DNA from: Bacillus sp. AFS088145 | Lineage (GTDB): Bacteria > Bacillota > Bacilli > Bacillales > Bacillaceae_G | Direction of reading: 5' to 3' | Assembly (NCBI RefSeq): GCF_002564465.1 | Contig: NZ_NUUX01000015.1 | Span: forward strand, 264,494 to 328,493 | DNA length: 64,000 bases | Part shown: positions 27,052 to 34,663 of the stretch, one piece after another | How the letters are laid out: the number at the start of each line of letters is the position of its first letter | How positions within the stretch are numbered: the stretch's first letter is position 1 | The notes under the pieces: model-generated | What the model saw: the letters and a program-made list of their open reading frames with translations, nothing else | What the model was told of the DNA's origin: nothing | The model's database searches: none | Translations under genes and position numbers: made by a program

Positions 27052-28278
27052 ATGAAAAATACAGAGTACTACAACAAAAGGAGCCGTCGAATTTATATTT
27101 TTTTTATGGCTTCACTCACTTCCTTATTGCTAGTAGGAATTACACTCTCTCCTTTAACTTTTAAGGATCATCCAATTGAACTTATTACTCAAGTAATCTT
27201 AATGTTCATTGTTATTTTTGCTTTATTCAATTTTGTAAAAAAAGATAACACATTTTCAAAAGTATTATTTACGACCATTTCTTCACTATATGTGTATATT
27301 AAATTTTGGACATACCCTGACACATCAACAATGTATAGTTTTGTAGCAATCATCCCAATTTTTACGATCTTTTTATATAATCGCATAGCATTTTATATCG
27401 GTTGGGCATTAAATATACTAATTGGGCCTACTTTTGTATTACTAATCTCGTTCACCGATCTAAAAGAAAAATATTCTTATATAGCATTAGACCCTGTAGG
27501 CAATATATTAGAATTCCTATCGATTCAATTAATACTCTTATTTGTATTTTTACAAACTGAGACGAAGGTCATAGCTTTAGAAGCCAATTACAAGGAAATA
27601 CAACAGGCGAAACAATTAAATTCAATTGGTCAACTAGCCGCAACGATTGCACATGAAATTCGCAATCCAATTACTGTCGTAAAAGGTTTTGCACAACTTT
27701 TTCAAAAATCAACAACAATGAACCCAGACGAAAAATACTATGTCGATGCAATGCTAAAAGAATTAGAATACGCTCAAATCATTATTAATGACTATTTATC
27801 ACTAGCAAAGCCCCAAACTGAAACGCTACAAGTCGTAGAAGTAAATAAAGAAATAATGAATGTAACTGATTTGCTTGCCTCGATGGCAAATAGTCAAAGC
27901 ATCGGTTTCCATTTAAACTTAAATCAAATACTTTATACAAAAATAAATCCGATTGAATTTAAACAAGTTCTCGTTAACTTGATGAAAAATGCAATCGAAT
28001 CAATGCACGATGCAGGTTTTATAACAATCAATCTATTACAAGAAAATGAATATGCACTTATTGAAATCATAGACACAGGAATTGGAATGTCTCAAGAAAC
28101 AATTGAAAAGCTCGGCACCCCCTTCTACTCACTAAAAGAAAGAGGCACAGGGATTGGATTAACCGTCTGCTTTAATATAATCGAAAAATTTAAAGGCAAG
28201 ATTAAAGTAAGTAGTAAGGAAAACGAAGGAACCATATTCCGGATTTATTTACCGATTTGGCAATGTGAAAATGAATGA
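27052..28278 (+). CDS. Membrane sensor histidine kinase, KinB-like
   Basis: A 408-residue kinase with about six N-terminal spans (17-185), then the H-box ATIAHEIRNPITVVKG (His about 202). The catalytic motifs are LVNLMKNAIES, DTGIGMS and GTGIGLTV. The catalytic half is closely similar in pattern to the kinase at 24113-25387 while the membrane half differs, suggesting duplication and re-tooling of the sensor. No partner response regulator is nearby. Good GGAGATTGAAGC-type ribosome site before ATG 27052. The end nearly abuts a bidirectional terminator. Confidence 0.87.
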   Translation: MKNTEYYNKRSRRIYIFFMASLTSLLLVGITLSPLTFKDHPIELITQVILMFIVIFALFNFVKKDNTFSKVLFTTISSLYVYIKFWTYPDTSTMYSFVAIIPIFTIFLYNRIAFYIGWALNILIGPTFVLLISFTDLKEKYSYIALDPVGNILEFLSIQLILLFVFLQTETKVIALEANYKEIQQAKQLNSIGQLAATIAHEIRNPITVVKGFAQLFQKSTTMNPDEKYYVDAMLKELEYAQIIINDYLSLAKPQTETLQVVEVNKEIMNVTDLLASMANSQSIGFHLNLNQILYTKINPIEFKQVLVNLMKNAIESMHDAGFITINLLQENEYALIEIIDTGIGMSQETIEKLGTPFYSLKERGTGIGLTVCFNIIEKFKGKIKVSSKENEGTIFRIYLPIWQCENE

Positions 28279-28310
28279 ACAAAAACCACAAACTACTATT
28301 TTCCACAACA

Positions 28311-28340
28311 AAAAAACTCACAAAAGTGTGAGTTTTTTTT
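28311..28340. terminator. Bidirectional terminator
   Basis: AAAAAACTCACA (28311-28322) pairs with TGTGAGTTTTTT (28327-28338), between the convergent kinase and azoreductase genes. Confidence 0.92.
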
Positions 28341-28345
28341 GCAAA

Positions 28346-28981
28346 TTAAAAATCCTTTGCAGTTTCCTTAGCTTTTTGAATTGCTTGTTCTTTAATTTCT
28401 TGTGCTCGGTCTGGGAATTGGTTTTGACCTTCTACAAAAATTCCATTAAAGTCTTGAACACCTAAGAAGCCCATTATCACGCCAATATAGCGATGTCCCA
28501 TTTCAAGGCCTGCAGCTGGACCTTCTGAATAAACCCCACCACGTGCTTGGATATGCAATGCTTTTTTACCACCTAATAATCCTTGAGGCCCATTAGGAGT
28601 ATATTTGAAAGTTTTACCAGCAACGCAAATCGCATCAATATAGTTTTTCATAATTGGAGGGAATAAAAAGTTCCATAAAGGTGTAACAAATACATATTTA
28701 TCTGCTTCAGCAAATTGAGTTACAATCTCGTTTAATCTTCCTACTTTTGATTGCTCACCTGAAGAAAGTGTATCAAAAGATCCTCCAGATTGAAGTTTCC
28801 CCCAACCTGCAAACACTTCAGCATCAATATGAGGAATCGTTTCATTATAAAGGTCAATATGTACTACTTGGTCATTAGGATGTGCAGCTTTATAACTCTC
28901 GATAAATGCATCACCAACCGCCATACTGTATGAAGTAGACTTATCGTGCGGATGTGCTGTGATATACAATAGTGTCGTCAA
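28346..28981 (-). CDS. azoR: FMN-dependent NADH-azoreductase
   Basis: A 211-residue flavodoxin-fold reductase. The best start is TTG 28981, giving [13 protein letters not shown], with AAAGGTGG eight bases ahead; GTG 28993 overlaps that site. FMN-phosphate contact region HPHDKSTSY lies at the N-terminus, then [20 protein letters not shown] (about 90-109; this is the conserved P-x-WN-F segment) and the [11 protein letters not shown] loop (about 144). Enzymes of this family reduce azo dyes and quinones and help in thiol or quinone stress. Stand-alone gene. Confidence 0.9.
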   Translation of the reverse strand: MTTLLYITAHPHDKSTSYSMAVGDAFIESYKAAHPNDQVVHIDLYNETIPHIDAEVFAGWGKLQSGGSFDTLSSGEQSKVGRLNEIVTQFAEADKYVFVTPLWNFLFPPIMKNYIDAICVAGKTFKYTPNGPQGLLGGKKALHIQARGGVYSEGPAAGLEMGHRYIGVIMGFLGVQDFNGIFVEGQNQFPDRAQEIKEQAIQKAKETAKDF

Positions 28982-29070
28982 ACGAATTTCCACCTTTCAT
29001 TCTTTAACTAATTAAAAGCACAATATTATCATCTGTCATTTCCGATTAAACAATACAAATATTTATAAAA

Positions 29071-29100
29071 AAAACCTTTACTCCAATGGTAAAGGTTTTT
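29071..29100 (-). terminator. Terminator of the acetate-family transporter gene
   Basis: AAAACCTTTAC (29071-29081) pairs with GTAAAGGTTTTT (29089-29100), with a T-run on the reverse strand. Confidence 0.88.
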
Positions 29101-29143
29101 GTGTATAGACAAAGTCCAAAAAGTTAATTTTATGACTGAATTA

Positions 29144-29758
29144 TTATTTCGCTTTAAAAATCCCAAAAGGTTTCCCTACAGGTAAGAATTCTCTTCCAAA
29201 GTGACTATTTAAGACAGCTGCAGCCGATCCATAAAATGACATAATTGCAATTCCTAATTCACTGTATGCTGCAAAAGTATGTGTAGCTTCTTCCATAAAG
29301 CCTAATGTGCTTAATGATAATCCAATAAATAAACAATCAATTAATACAAAAATAATAAATAATACTTTATGAGTTTCCATTGCACCGATTGTCATAAAAA
29401 TTGAAAAGATTAAATATCCTACAAAAGCAAAACCAAGTTGTTTAACATCAGCAGCTTTCATTAATGCTTCTCCAAAAACACCTAATTGGATTAACCAAGT
29501 AGTACCAACAGCTAACCAAAAGAAAGCATATGCTCCAAATGCTGTTGCTCCAAATACATTATTATGTTTAAAATCCTGGATACTCGCAAATAATTGTGCA
29601 ATAGCGCCTAAAAAAATCGCCCACGGTAATATTAATGAAACACCATCAGTAATCCCTAATTTTTGTGTTGAGGCAACAAGCGTTACCATCGCTAAACCGA
29701 ATAAACCAATTGCAGATGGATCTGCAGTAGTTATTTTAATTTGTTGTACGTCTTTCAT
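29144..29758 (-). CDS. satP: GPR1/FUN34/YaaH (SatP-like) acetate transporter
   Basis: A 204-residue, six-span membrane protein. The family signature near the N-terminus is DPSAIGLFGLA in place of the usual NPAPLGL. Further marks are FGATAFGAYAFFWL (about 69-82) and the LTFGG/TLGFM-type sixth helix region. The family moves acetate or succinate with protons, or forms anion channels. The gene is monocistronic with its own terminator. The altered N-terminal motif means substrate preference could differ. Confidence 0.85.
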   Translation of the reverse strand: MKDVQQIKITTADPSAIGLFGLAMVTLVASTQKLGITDGVSLILPWAIFLGAIAQLFASIQDFKHNNVFGATAFGAYAFFWLAVGTTWLIQLGVFGEALMKAADVKQLGFAFVGYLIFSIFMTIGAMETHKVLFIIFVLIDCLFIGLSLSTLGFMEEATHTFAAYSELGIAIMSFYGSAAAVLNSHFGREFLPVGKPFGIFKAK

Positions 29759-29848
29759 TGATGTAAATCCTCCTAAAATTTTAAACAGACTAAATTATAC
29801 TACTATAAAATCCCAGGGATTAATATAGCTTTTTTTCGCTTTTAAATA

Positions 29849-29884
29849 AGAAAGCACTTTCTTTTAAAAAGAAAGCGCTTTTTA
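29849..29884 (-). terminator. Terminator of the radical-SAM gene
   Basis: On the reverse strand AAAGCGCTTTCTTTT pairs with AAAAGAAAGTGCTTT, followed by a T-rich stretch. Confidence 0.75.
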
Positions 29885-29891
29885 CCAAAAT

Positions 29892-30773
29892 TTACTTTTT
29901 ATGTCGTTTTGCATAACCGCATCTTTTACATAATTCTTCCACTGCACATCGTCTTGAGAAACCATCATAAATTGCTCTTGCACGCTCAGAATTTAAAATA
30001 TCTTCTAATGAGGTCTCATAAATATTCCCTAACGGAATCTTCCCTTCGCTATCTAAACAACATGGTACTACTGTTCCATCAACTAATACACCGATCTGAT
30101 CTCTTAATCCATAGCAGAATACATTTTCATCGATGATATCATTACCCATGTCTGGCCATTGGAACTTTTCTGCCATATTTAAATAAATTTTATCGCGCAG
30201 TTTAATATTATGTGTTTCCTGAAGTCTTTCACGTAAAGAAAAATCTAAGTTTAGTTTTTCCTGAAGTAAATTTAATATATCAATATTCAGTGAGTTACTT
30301 GCTCTTAACTCTTCACTATCCATATTCCAAAGCCTAATTGCACAAATCATATCACTTTTTTCATTCGCTTCATTAATGAAGTTTGTAATATTTTCAACGT
30401 AATCATGCAAATCCTTCGTTAAATCATTCGCCTCAAAACTATGAAGTGAAAAATTGATTTGCCTTAAACCTTTGGATTCAATTAATAAATCCTTTACTTT
30501 ATTAATTAATGTACCATTCGTTGTTATGTTAACCTTCAAACCATTTTCATGACTAATATCCAAAAATCTACCGAGCTTTGTATTTAAAAATGGCTCACCC
30601 ATCAAATGAAAATAAATATGATCCGTATAAGGTTTAACCGAATTTACAACATGAGTAAATGCTTTCTCGTCCAAAAACTTCAACGGTCTTTCTAACGTTG
30701 GGCTCGGACAAAAATTACACTTCAAATTACATATATTTGTAATTTCTATATAAACTTTCTTAAATTTTCTCAT
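29892..30773 (-). CDS. Radical SAM/SPASM domain protein
   Basis: A 293-residue radical-SAM enzyme. The iron-sulphur motif CNLKCNFC (Cx3Cx2C) is at residues 14-21. An MGEPFLN motif near 60 and ITTNGTL near 85 fit the family barrel. The C-terminal SPASM region binds further clusters through CYGLRDQ, VPCCLDSEGKIPLGN and the closing CAVEELCKRCGY (about 272-283). SPASM proteins often modify peptides or act as enzyme-maturing factors. I found no small precursor peptide beside it. AGGAGAG precedes the ATG. Function is open. Confidence 0.85.
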   Translation of the reverse strand: MRKFKKVYIEITNICNLKCNFCPSPTLERPLKFLDEKAFTHVVNSVKPYTDHIYFHLMGEPFLNTKLGRFLDISHENGLKVNITTNGTLINKVKDLLIESKGLRQINFSLHSFEANDLTKDLHDYVENITNFINEANEKSDMICAIRLWNMDSEELRASNSLNIDILNLLQEKLNLDFSLRERLQETHNIKLRDKIYLNMAEKFQWPDMGNDIIDENVFCYGLRDQIGVLVDGTVVPCCLDSEGKIPLGNIYETSLEDILNSERARAIYDGFSRRCAVEELCKRCGYAKRHKK

Positions 30774-31020
30774 TCTACTCTCCTACTTTACATTATCTAT
30801 ATCCATATTTTTCGCTCTAAAAAAACTATAATCCTATCATACAATAATTTTTAAGATATTAATATTTCAACACTCTGTTCAATTTTTACCAACCGAACAG
30901 AATTGTAATCATTCTAAAACTTCAAGAAATTGTTTAAATTTTATCATTACACCTACAGTTTGATTACAATTATTTTATTATAATAAAAATAGGCAATTGA
31001 ATAGCATAGGGGAATTGGTT
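30774..31020. other. Spacer ahead of the toxin locus
   Basis: About 250 AT-rich bases holding the promoters of the reverse radical-SAM gene and the forward toxin. TATAAT near 30979-30984 is the likely -10 for the toxin transcript; its -35 is unclear. Confidence 0.4.
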
Positions 31021-31029
31021 TTATCTTCT

Positions 31030-31052
31030 TTTCTACGTATTTTTTTGTAGAA
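31030..31052 (+). promoter_or_regulatory. 5' leader hairpin of the toxin mRNA
   Basis: TTCTAC (31031-31036) pairs with GTAGAA (31047-31052) around a T-rich loop. The stem ends directly at the GGTGG ribosome site. Type I toxin messages commonly carry such leader structures. Confidence 0.5.
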
Positions 31053-31066
31053 AGGTGGTGATGCCA

Positions 31067-31171
31067 ATGCAAACACTTGAAATACTTACTCTAATCTTCA
31101 TTGCAATGACCTTTGTCGTTGCATTGATTCAATTAGTAGTTAGTATTATTAACGCAACAAAAAAGAAATAG
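31067..31171 (+). CDS. Type I holin-like toxin (Hol_Tox/TxpA-like), 34 residues
   Basis: A 34-residue peptide, MQTLEILTLI then a hydrophobic span and INATKKK end. The start may also be ATG 31061 (adding MP). It is preceded by AAAGGTGGTG. One hydrophobic helix with a short basic tail, the MxxxExLxLM-like beginning and the ribosome-site context fit the holin-like type I toxins of Bacillus, which depolarise membranes when overmade. Forward termination occurs about 80 bases downstream, while an opposite-strand terminator sits right at the stop codon, as expected for a convergent antisense antitoxin. Confidence 0.75.
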   Translation: MQTLEILTLIFIAMTFVVALIQLVVSIINATKKK

Positions 31172-31283
31172 CCCCTATGCTTTAGCGTGGCATGGGCTAC
31201 TTCTTTGATTTACTTAGATAAAACCATCTCAGCTTATTTAGTTGCCTAGAACGAGTGTTAGCGCACTCGTTCTTTTTTAATAT
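31160..31283 (-). ncRNA. Predicted antisense RNA antitoxin
   Basis: On the reverse strand an extended -10 (TGATATAAT, 31290-31298) would start RNA near 31283. A terminator stem follows (AGCCCATGC with GCATAGGGGCT, 31170-31198) and the run TTTCTTTTTT at 31158-31168. The RNA of about 120 bases would overlap the 3' end of the toxin message, like RatA against txpA. Boundaries are inferred. Confidence 0.55.
31248..31278 (+). terminator. Terminator of the toxin mRNA
   Basis: AGAACGAGTG (31248-31257) pairs with CACTCGTTCT (31264-31273), followed by a T-run. Confidence 0.9.
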
Positions 31284-31353
31284 ATGTTTATTATATCATA
31301 CGATTCTTTAGAAATACTTTAAGCGCTTGAATTTTTTGTTAAATATAAAGAAA

Positions 31354-31536
31354 TTATCATCACAATGACTTTTGTCATTGCATTAATCCAATTAGTAGTT
31401 AGTATTATCAACGCAACAAAAAAGAAATAGCCCCTATGCTTCACTAGGTATGGGCTTCTTCTTTGAATTACTTAGATAAAACCATCTCGGCTTATTTAGT
31501 TGCCTAGAACGAGTGTTACTGCACTCGTTCTTAATG
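31354..31536 (+). pseudogene. Second, 5'-truncated copy of the toxin-antitoxin locus
   Basis: From about 31354 the sequence repeats the toxin locus from mid-gene through the forward terminator. It includes a frame encoding MTFVIALIQL to INATKKK (31365-31430), the GCCCCTATGC stem, and AGAACGAGTG/CACTCGTTCT. It lacks the leader, ribosome site and first third of the toxin. The T-run after the forward terminator is broken, and the extended -10 for an antisense RNA has decayed. Shared parts are about nine-tenths identical. Confidence 0.75.
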
Positions 31537-31711
31537 ATAATTTATCATATTTTTTAATCGAAATTTATAAAGTATATGTTATTTTTGTGAATTGATAATA
31601 TTTGACAATCCCAATCAGTTCTATCAGTATTCAATCGACAATTTTCCATATTTCCCGAGAAATTTCCTACCCAAGTTTTGACAAAATCAAAGTTTTTTCA
31701 AATAAAATTTG

Positions 31712-31741
31712 TTGACAGTTGTTTGTAATCTGTAATATTAT
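31712..31741 (+). promoter_or_regulatory. Sigma-A promoter of the T-box operon
   Basis: TTGACA (31712-31717) is followed after 18 bases by TATTAT (31736-31741), about 80 bases before the T-box AGTA element. Confidence 0.6.
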
Positions 31742-31819
31742 TTGTTCATCGCAAAACAAACTAGTTTGATTTTATAAAAACTGCAGTATTGAACATATTT
31801 GAAAATTTAATTTTAAAAG

Positions 31820-32104
31820 CATTGATGAGAAATAGTAAAAGTATTAAGTTCTTAAACAGAGAGTTCCCGGTTGGTGCGAGGGGCGTAAGACGATATTTTG
31901 AACACATCTCTGAGCTGAGCACCGAACCCTTTTTGGTAGTAGACTGTTTCCGGATTCCCTGCACCCGTTATCGTGCTAGAGTATAGCTTAATTGCTGCAC
32001 TTGAAGAGGTTGGTATCGTGAGGTATCAATAAATAGAGGTGGAACCACGTGAGTAATACTCCCGTCCTCTAGCTATTCCATATAGCTAGAGGTCGGGAGT
32101 TTTT
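31820..32104 (+). promoter_or_regulatory. T-box riboswitch, probably histidine-specific
   Basis: All main T-box parts are present. The Stem I specifier loop has AGTA (31834-31837) facing GAA (31900-31902), closed below by GAGA/TCTC (31827-31830 with 31907-31910) and above by AAAGTAT/ATATTTT. The apical GGTTGGTGCGAGGG segment is at 31869-31883. The T-box core AGAGGTGGAACCACG is at 32035-32049. A strong terminator has arms 32059-32075 and 32082-32100 plus a T-run. The triplet after GAA and before a purine is CAC (31903-31905), a His codon. The tRNA-end-pairing base in UGGN is A, which would not pair with the C73 expected in bacterial tRNA-His, so specificity is probable, not certain. Confidence 0.85.
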
Positions 32105-32138
32105 TGTTTTTCAAGAATATTTTAAGGGAGAGAGTAAA

Positions 32139-32915
32139 ATGAATAAAAAATTAATGTCAGCAATGATTATTTGTATGATTTCAATATTAGTTGTAACTGG
32201 TTGTGGAAAAGAAAAACGAAATGCAAACGAAGTAGTCGTTGGATTAGATGATACTTTTGTACCAATGGGTTTTAAAGATGATAAAGGTAAGGTTGTAGGT
32301 TTTGATATTGATTTAGCAAAAGAAGTATTTAAACGTGAAAATATGAAAGTAACTTTCCAACCAATTGATTGGTCAATGAAAGAGACTGAATTAAAATCAG
32401 GAAATATTGATGCAATTTGGAACGGCTATTCAATTACAGATGAGCGTAAGAAAAAAGTAAATTTCTCAGATGCATATTTAAAAAATAGACAAGTTATTAT
32501 CACCCTAGCAAATTCAAAAATAAAAACAAAATCAGATTTAAAAGGTAAAAATGTTGGAATTCAAGAAGGATCAAGTTCTTTAGATGCAGTTAATAAAGAT
32601 AAAAACTTAGTAACATCATTTAACGGTAGTAAACCTGTGTTATATGAAAATAACAACCAAGCTTTAATGGACTTAGAATCAAAACGTGTAGATGTGGTTG
32701 TAGCGGATGAAACATTAGCTAGATATTACATGAACAAAAGAGGCCAAAACAAATACAAAATTTTAGAAGACAACTTTGGTGAAGAAGAGTATGGAATTGG
32801 CGTTAGAAAAGATGATTCTGTTTTACTTAAAAAAATTAACAAAGAAATTGGTGCTATGAAAAAAGATGGTACTTACGACAAAATTTATAAAAAATGGTTC
32901 GGTACATTGAAATAA
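32139..32915 (+). CDS. Amino-acid ABC transporter substrate-binding lipoprotein
   Basis: A 258-residue SBP family 3 protein. The signal peptide ends in the lipobox VTGC (Cys about 22). The polar amino-acid-binding pattern is clear: VVGLDDTFVPMGFKDDKGKVVGFDIDLAKEV-type start (residues about 32-62), then QPIDWSMKETELKSGNIDAIWNGYSIT. It is first of three genes under the T-box, and shares the layout of the T-box(His)-controlled hisXYZ transporter described by comparative genomics in Firmicutes. Histidine as ligand therefore rests on the specifier codon. Confidence 0.88.
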   Translation: MNKKLMSAMIICMISILVVTGCGKEKRNANEVVVGLDDTFVPMGFKDDKGKVVGFDIDLAKEVFKRENMKVTFQPIDWSMKETELKSGNIDAIWNGYSITDERKKKVNFSDAYLKNRQVIITLANSKIKTKSDLKGKNVGIQEGSSSLDAVNKDKNLVTSFNGSKPVLYENNNQALMDLESKRVDVVVADETLARYYMNKRGQNKYKILEDNFGEEEYGIGVRKDDSVLLKKINKEIGAMKKDGTYDKIYKKWFGTLK

Positions 32916-32931
32916 AAAGGAGCTTATAATC

Positions 32932-33573
32932 ATGGAACAAATTACATCTTTATTACCTTCCATGCTTGATGGATTAAAAATTACGCTAGAGGTTTTCTTA
33001 ATTACTCTAGCGTTAGCAATTCCACTTGGAATCATCATTGCACTTGGAAGACTTTCGAATATTACAGCAATCAAATCAATTATTAGTTCTTATATTTTAT
33101 TAATGCGTGGTACACCTCTACTTTTACAATTAATCTTTATCTTTTTTGGTTTACCATTAGTCGGAATTGTCTTTGACCGTTTTACAACAGTTATTATCGC
33201 ATTTGTACTTAATTATGCAGCTTATTTTGGAGAAATATTCAGAGCAGGTATTCAATCAGTTGATAAAGGTCAATATGAAGCAGCAGAGGTTTTAGGATTG
33301 AGTCGCAGTCAAACTTTTAAAAGAATTATTCTGCCTCAAATGACTAAAAAAGTATTACCACCTGTTTCAAACGAAGTAATTACGCTAGTAAAAGATTCAG
33401 CTCTTGTCTATGTAGTTGGACTTGATGATATGCTTCGAGTAGCTAAAATCGCATCTAATACAAGCGCATCACTACTGCCCCTTGTTTTCGTTGGTATTAT
33501 TTATCTACTACTAACAGCAATATTAACGAATTTATTTAAACGATTAGAAAATCGATATTCATATTATAAATAA
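32932..33573 (+). CDS. Amino-acid ABC transporter permease
   Basis: A 213-residue permease of the HisM/GlnP family with about five spans. The EAA loop appears as EAAEVLGLSRSQTFKRIILPQ (cited in part; about 120-138), and the N-terminal GLKITLEVFLITLALAIPLG is typical. AAAGGAG precedes the ATG. It sits 16 bases after the binding-protein gene and 13 bases before the ATPase gene. Confidence 0.9.
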   Translation: MEQITSLLPSMLDGLKITLEVFLITLALAIPLGIIIALGRLSNITAIKSIISSYILLMRGTPLLLQLIFIFFGLPLVGIVFDRFTTVIIAFVLNYAAYFGEIFRAGIQSVDKGQYEAAEVLGLSRSQTFKRIILPQMTKKVLPPVSNEVITLVKDSALVYVVGLDDMLRVAKIASNTSASLLPLVFVGIIYLLLTAILTNLFKRLENRYSYYK

Positions 33574-33586
33574 GGAGAGACTAAAA

Positions 33587-34240
33587 ATGTTAAAAGTAAA
33601 TAACTTAACAAAACAGTTTAATAAACAAACCGTATTAAATGAAGTCTCTTTTGAAGTTAATAAAGGAGAAATCGTTACTCTACTAGGACAATCAGGAGCC
33701 GGTAAAACGACAATACTTCGTTGTATTAATGGTTTAGAAAGCTTCGATGGCGGATCAATTGAAATAGATGGCCAAATGATAAAATCTAAAAAAGATCTTT
33801 TAAAAGTAAGAAAAAACGTTGGACTCGTTTTTCAAAACTATAATTTATTCCCACATAAAACAGTAATTGAAAATATTATTGAAGCCCCTACTCTTGTACT
33901 AGGTATGAATAAAGAAGAAGCTACAAAAAGAGCAATAGATTTATTAAAACAAGTTGGTCTTAGTGATAAAGCAAATTCATTACCAAACGAGTTATCTGGT
34001 GGCCAGCAGCAACGTGTAGCAATCGCTAGAGCATGTGCACTACAGCCAAAAATTCTTTGCTTTGATGAACCTACTTCAGCACTGGATCCTGAACTAACGA
34101 ATGGAATTGCTGAGATTATGAAAAAATTAGCAAATGACGGAATGAGCATTCTAGTCATTACTCACGACATGGAATTCGCAAGTAATGTTTCGACTCGTAC
34201 GCTACTTGTAAAAGAAGGAAAAGTTTTAGAAAGTGCATGA
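33587..34240 (+). CDS. Amino-acid ABC transporter ATP-binding protein
   Basis: A 217-residue ATPase of the HisP/GlnQ type, slightly shorter than the usual 240. Walker A GQSGAGKTT (about 33-41), Q-loop VFQNYNLFPH, signature LSGGQQQRVAIARA (about 133-146), Walker B ILCFDEPTSALDP, and switch His in ITHDMEF. It is the last gene of the T-box operon. AAGGAGAG precedes the ATG. No obvious terminator follows directly; the 21-bp array lies 100 bases downstream. Confidence 0.9.
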   Translation: MLKVNNLTKQFNKQTVLNEVSFEVNKGEIVTLLGQSGAGKTTILRCINGLESFDGGSIEIDGQMIKSKKDLLKVRKNVGLVFQNYNLFPHKTVIENIIEAPTLVLGMNKEEATKRAIDLLKQVGLSDKANSLPNELSGGQQQRVAIARACALQPKILCFDEPTSALDPELTNGIAEIMKKLANDGMSILVITHDMEFASNVSTRTLLVKEGKVLESA

Positions 34241-34342
34241 ATGTAACGGAAACTAAGTTGTAGTTTAAAATATTTGCTAAGATTTTACCCTTTATTCTAT
34301 TTATCTAAATAATATGAACGTAATTTCAGGTGAATTTAGCAT

Positions 34343-34480
34343 GTTAATTGCAGATTCACCTTTTTTATTTGCAGTTTTGACCTTTTTAATTGCAGATTCA
34401 CTTAATTTATTTGCAGTTTTGCCTTTTTTATTTGCAGTTCCATCAGTTTATTTGCAGTTCCAACCGATTTATTTGCATCT
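34343..34480. repeat. 21-bp tandem array with helical-turn spacing
   Basis: The core (A/T)TTGCAG recurs with TTGCAG (last copy TTGCAT) beginning at 34348, 34369, 34390, 34411, 34432, 34452 and 34473: spacings 21, 21, 21, 21, 20, 21. Between cores are AT-rich or GTTTTGCC/GATTCACC-type fillers. It lies between two convergent operons. The forward frame across it is an accident of the 21-base (7-codon) period and has no good start or family. Confidence 0.85.
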
Positions 34481-34503
34481 CTCCCCTACTTCATCCTTTA
34501 TTC

Positions 34504-34537
34504 AAAAAAAAGACGCCTCAATATAACTAGGCGCCTC
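34504..34537 (-). terminator. Terminator of the cytochrome bd operon
   Basis: On the reverse strand GAGGCGCCT pairs with AGGCGTC and is followed by eight Ts. It starts about 12 bases after the stop of the 32-residue gene, so that gene is the last of the operon. Confidence 0.8.
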
Positions 34538-34549
34538 TCCACTCATTAT

Positions 34550-34648
34550 TCAATGAAAAAATTTACTAATAAAAGATAATCCCATTATAAAAGCTACAAT
34601 AAAACATAGAAGCACAAGCCGCTTTTCATGTTTATTTGAAGAGTGCAT
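34550..34648 (-). CDS. 32-residue membrane peptide, candidate third subunit of cytochrome bd
   Basis: This frame is too short for most gene callers. ATG 34648 lies 15 bases after the cydB-like stop with GGGGGAGATGGA in between, and the stop is followed at once by the operon terminator. The peptide starts MHSSNKHEKR and then forms a single span (LVLLCFIVAFIMGLSFI) with a short KFFH end. Small single-span subunits (CydX, CydS) are known in cytochrome bd oxidases of E. coli and Geobacillus, and genes of this size follow the oxidase genes. Sequence identity to those is not evident by eye; the assignment rests on position, topology and translation signals. Confidence 0.65.
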   Translation of the reverse strand: MHSSNKHEKRLVLLCFIVAFIMGLSFISKFFH

Positions 34649-34663
34649 TCCATCTCCCCCACT

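Noticed and set aside
31789..31986. 65-codon frames on both strands over the T-box
   Set aside because: The sequence is fully explained by T-box Stem I and its downstream stems.
34314..34526. 70-codon hydrophobic frame over the 21-bp array
   Set aside because: The seven-codon period produces the repeated residues; the start has no ribosome site and the reading ends inside a terminator.
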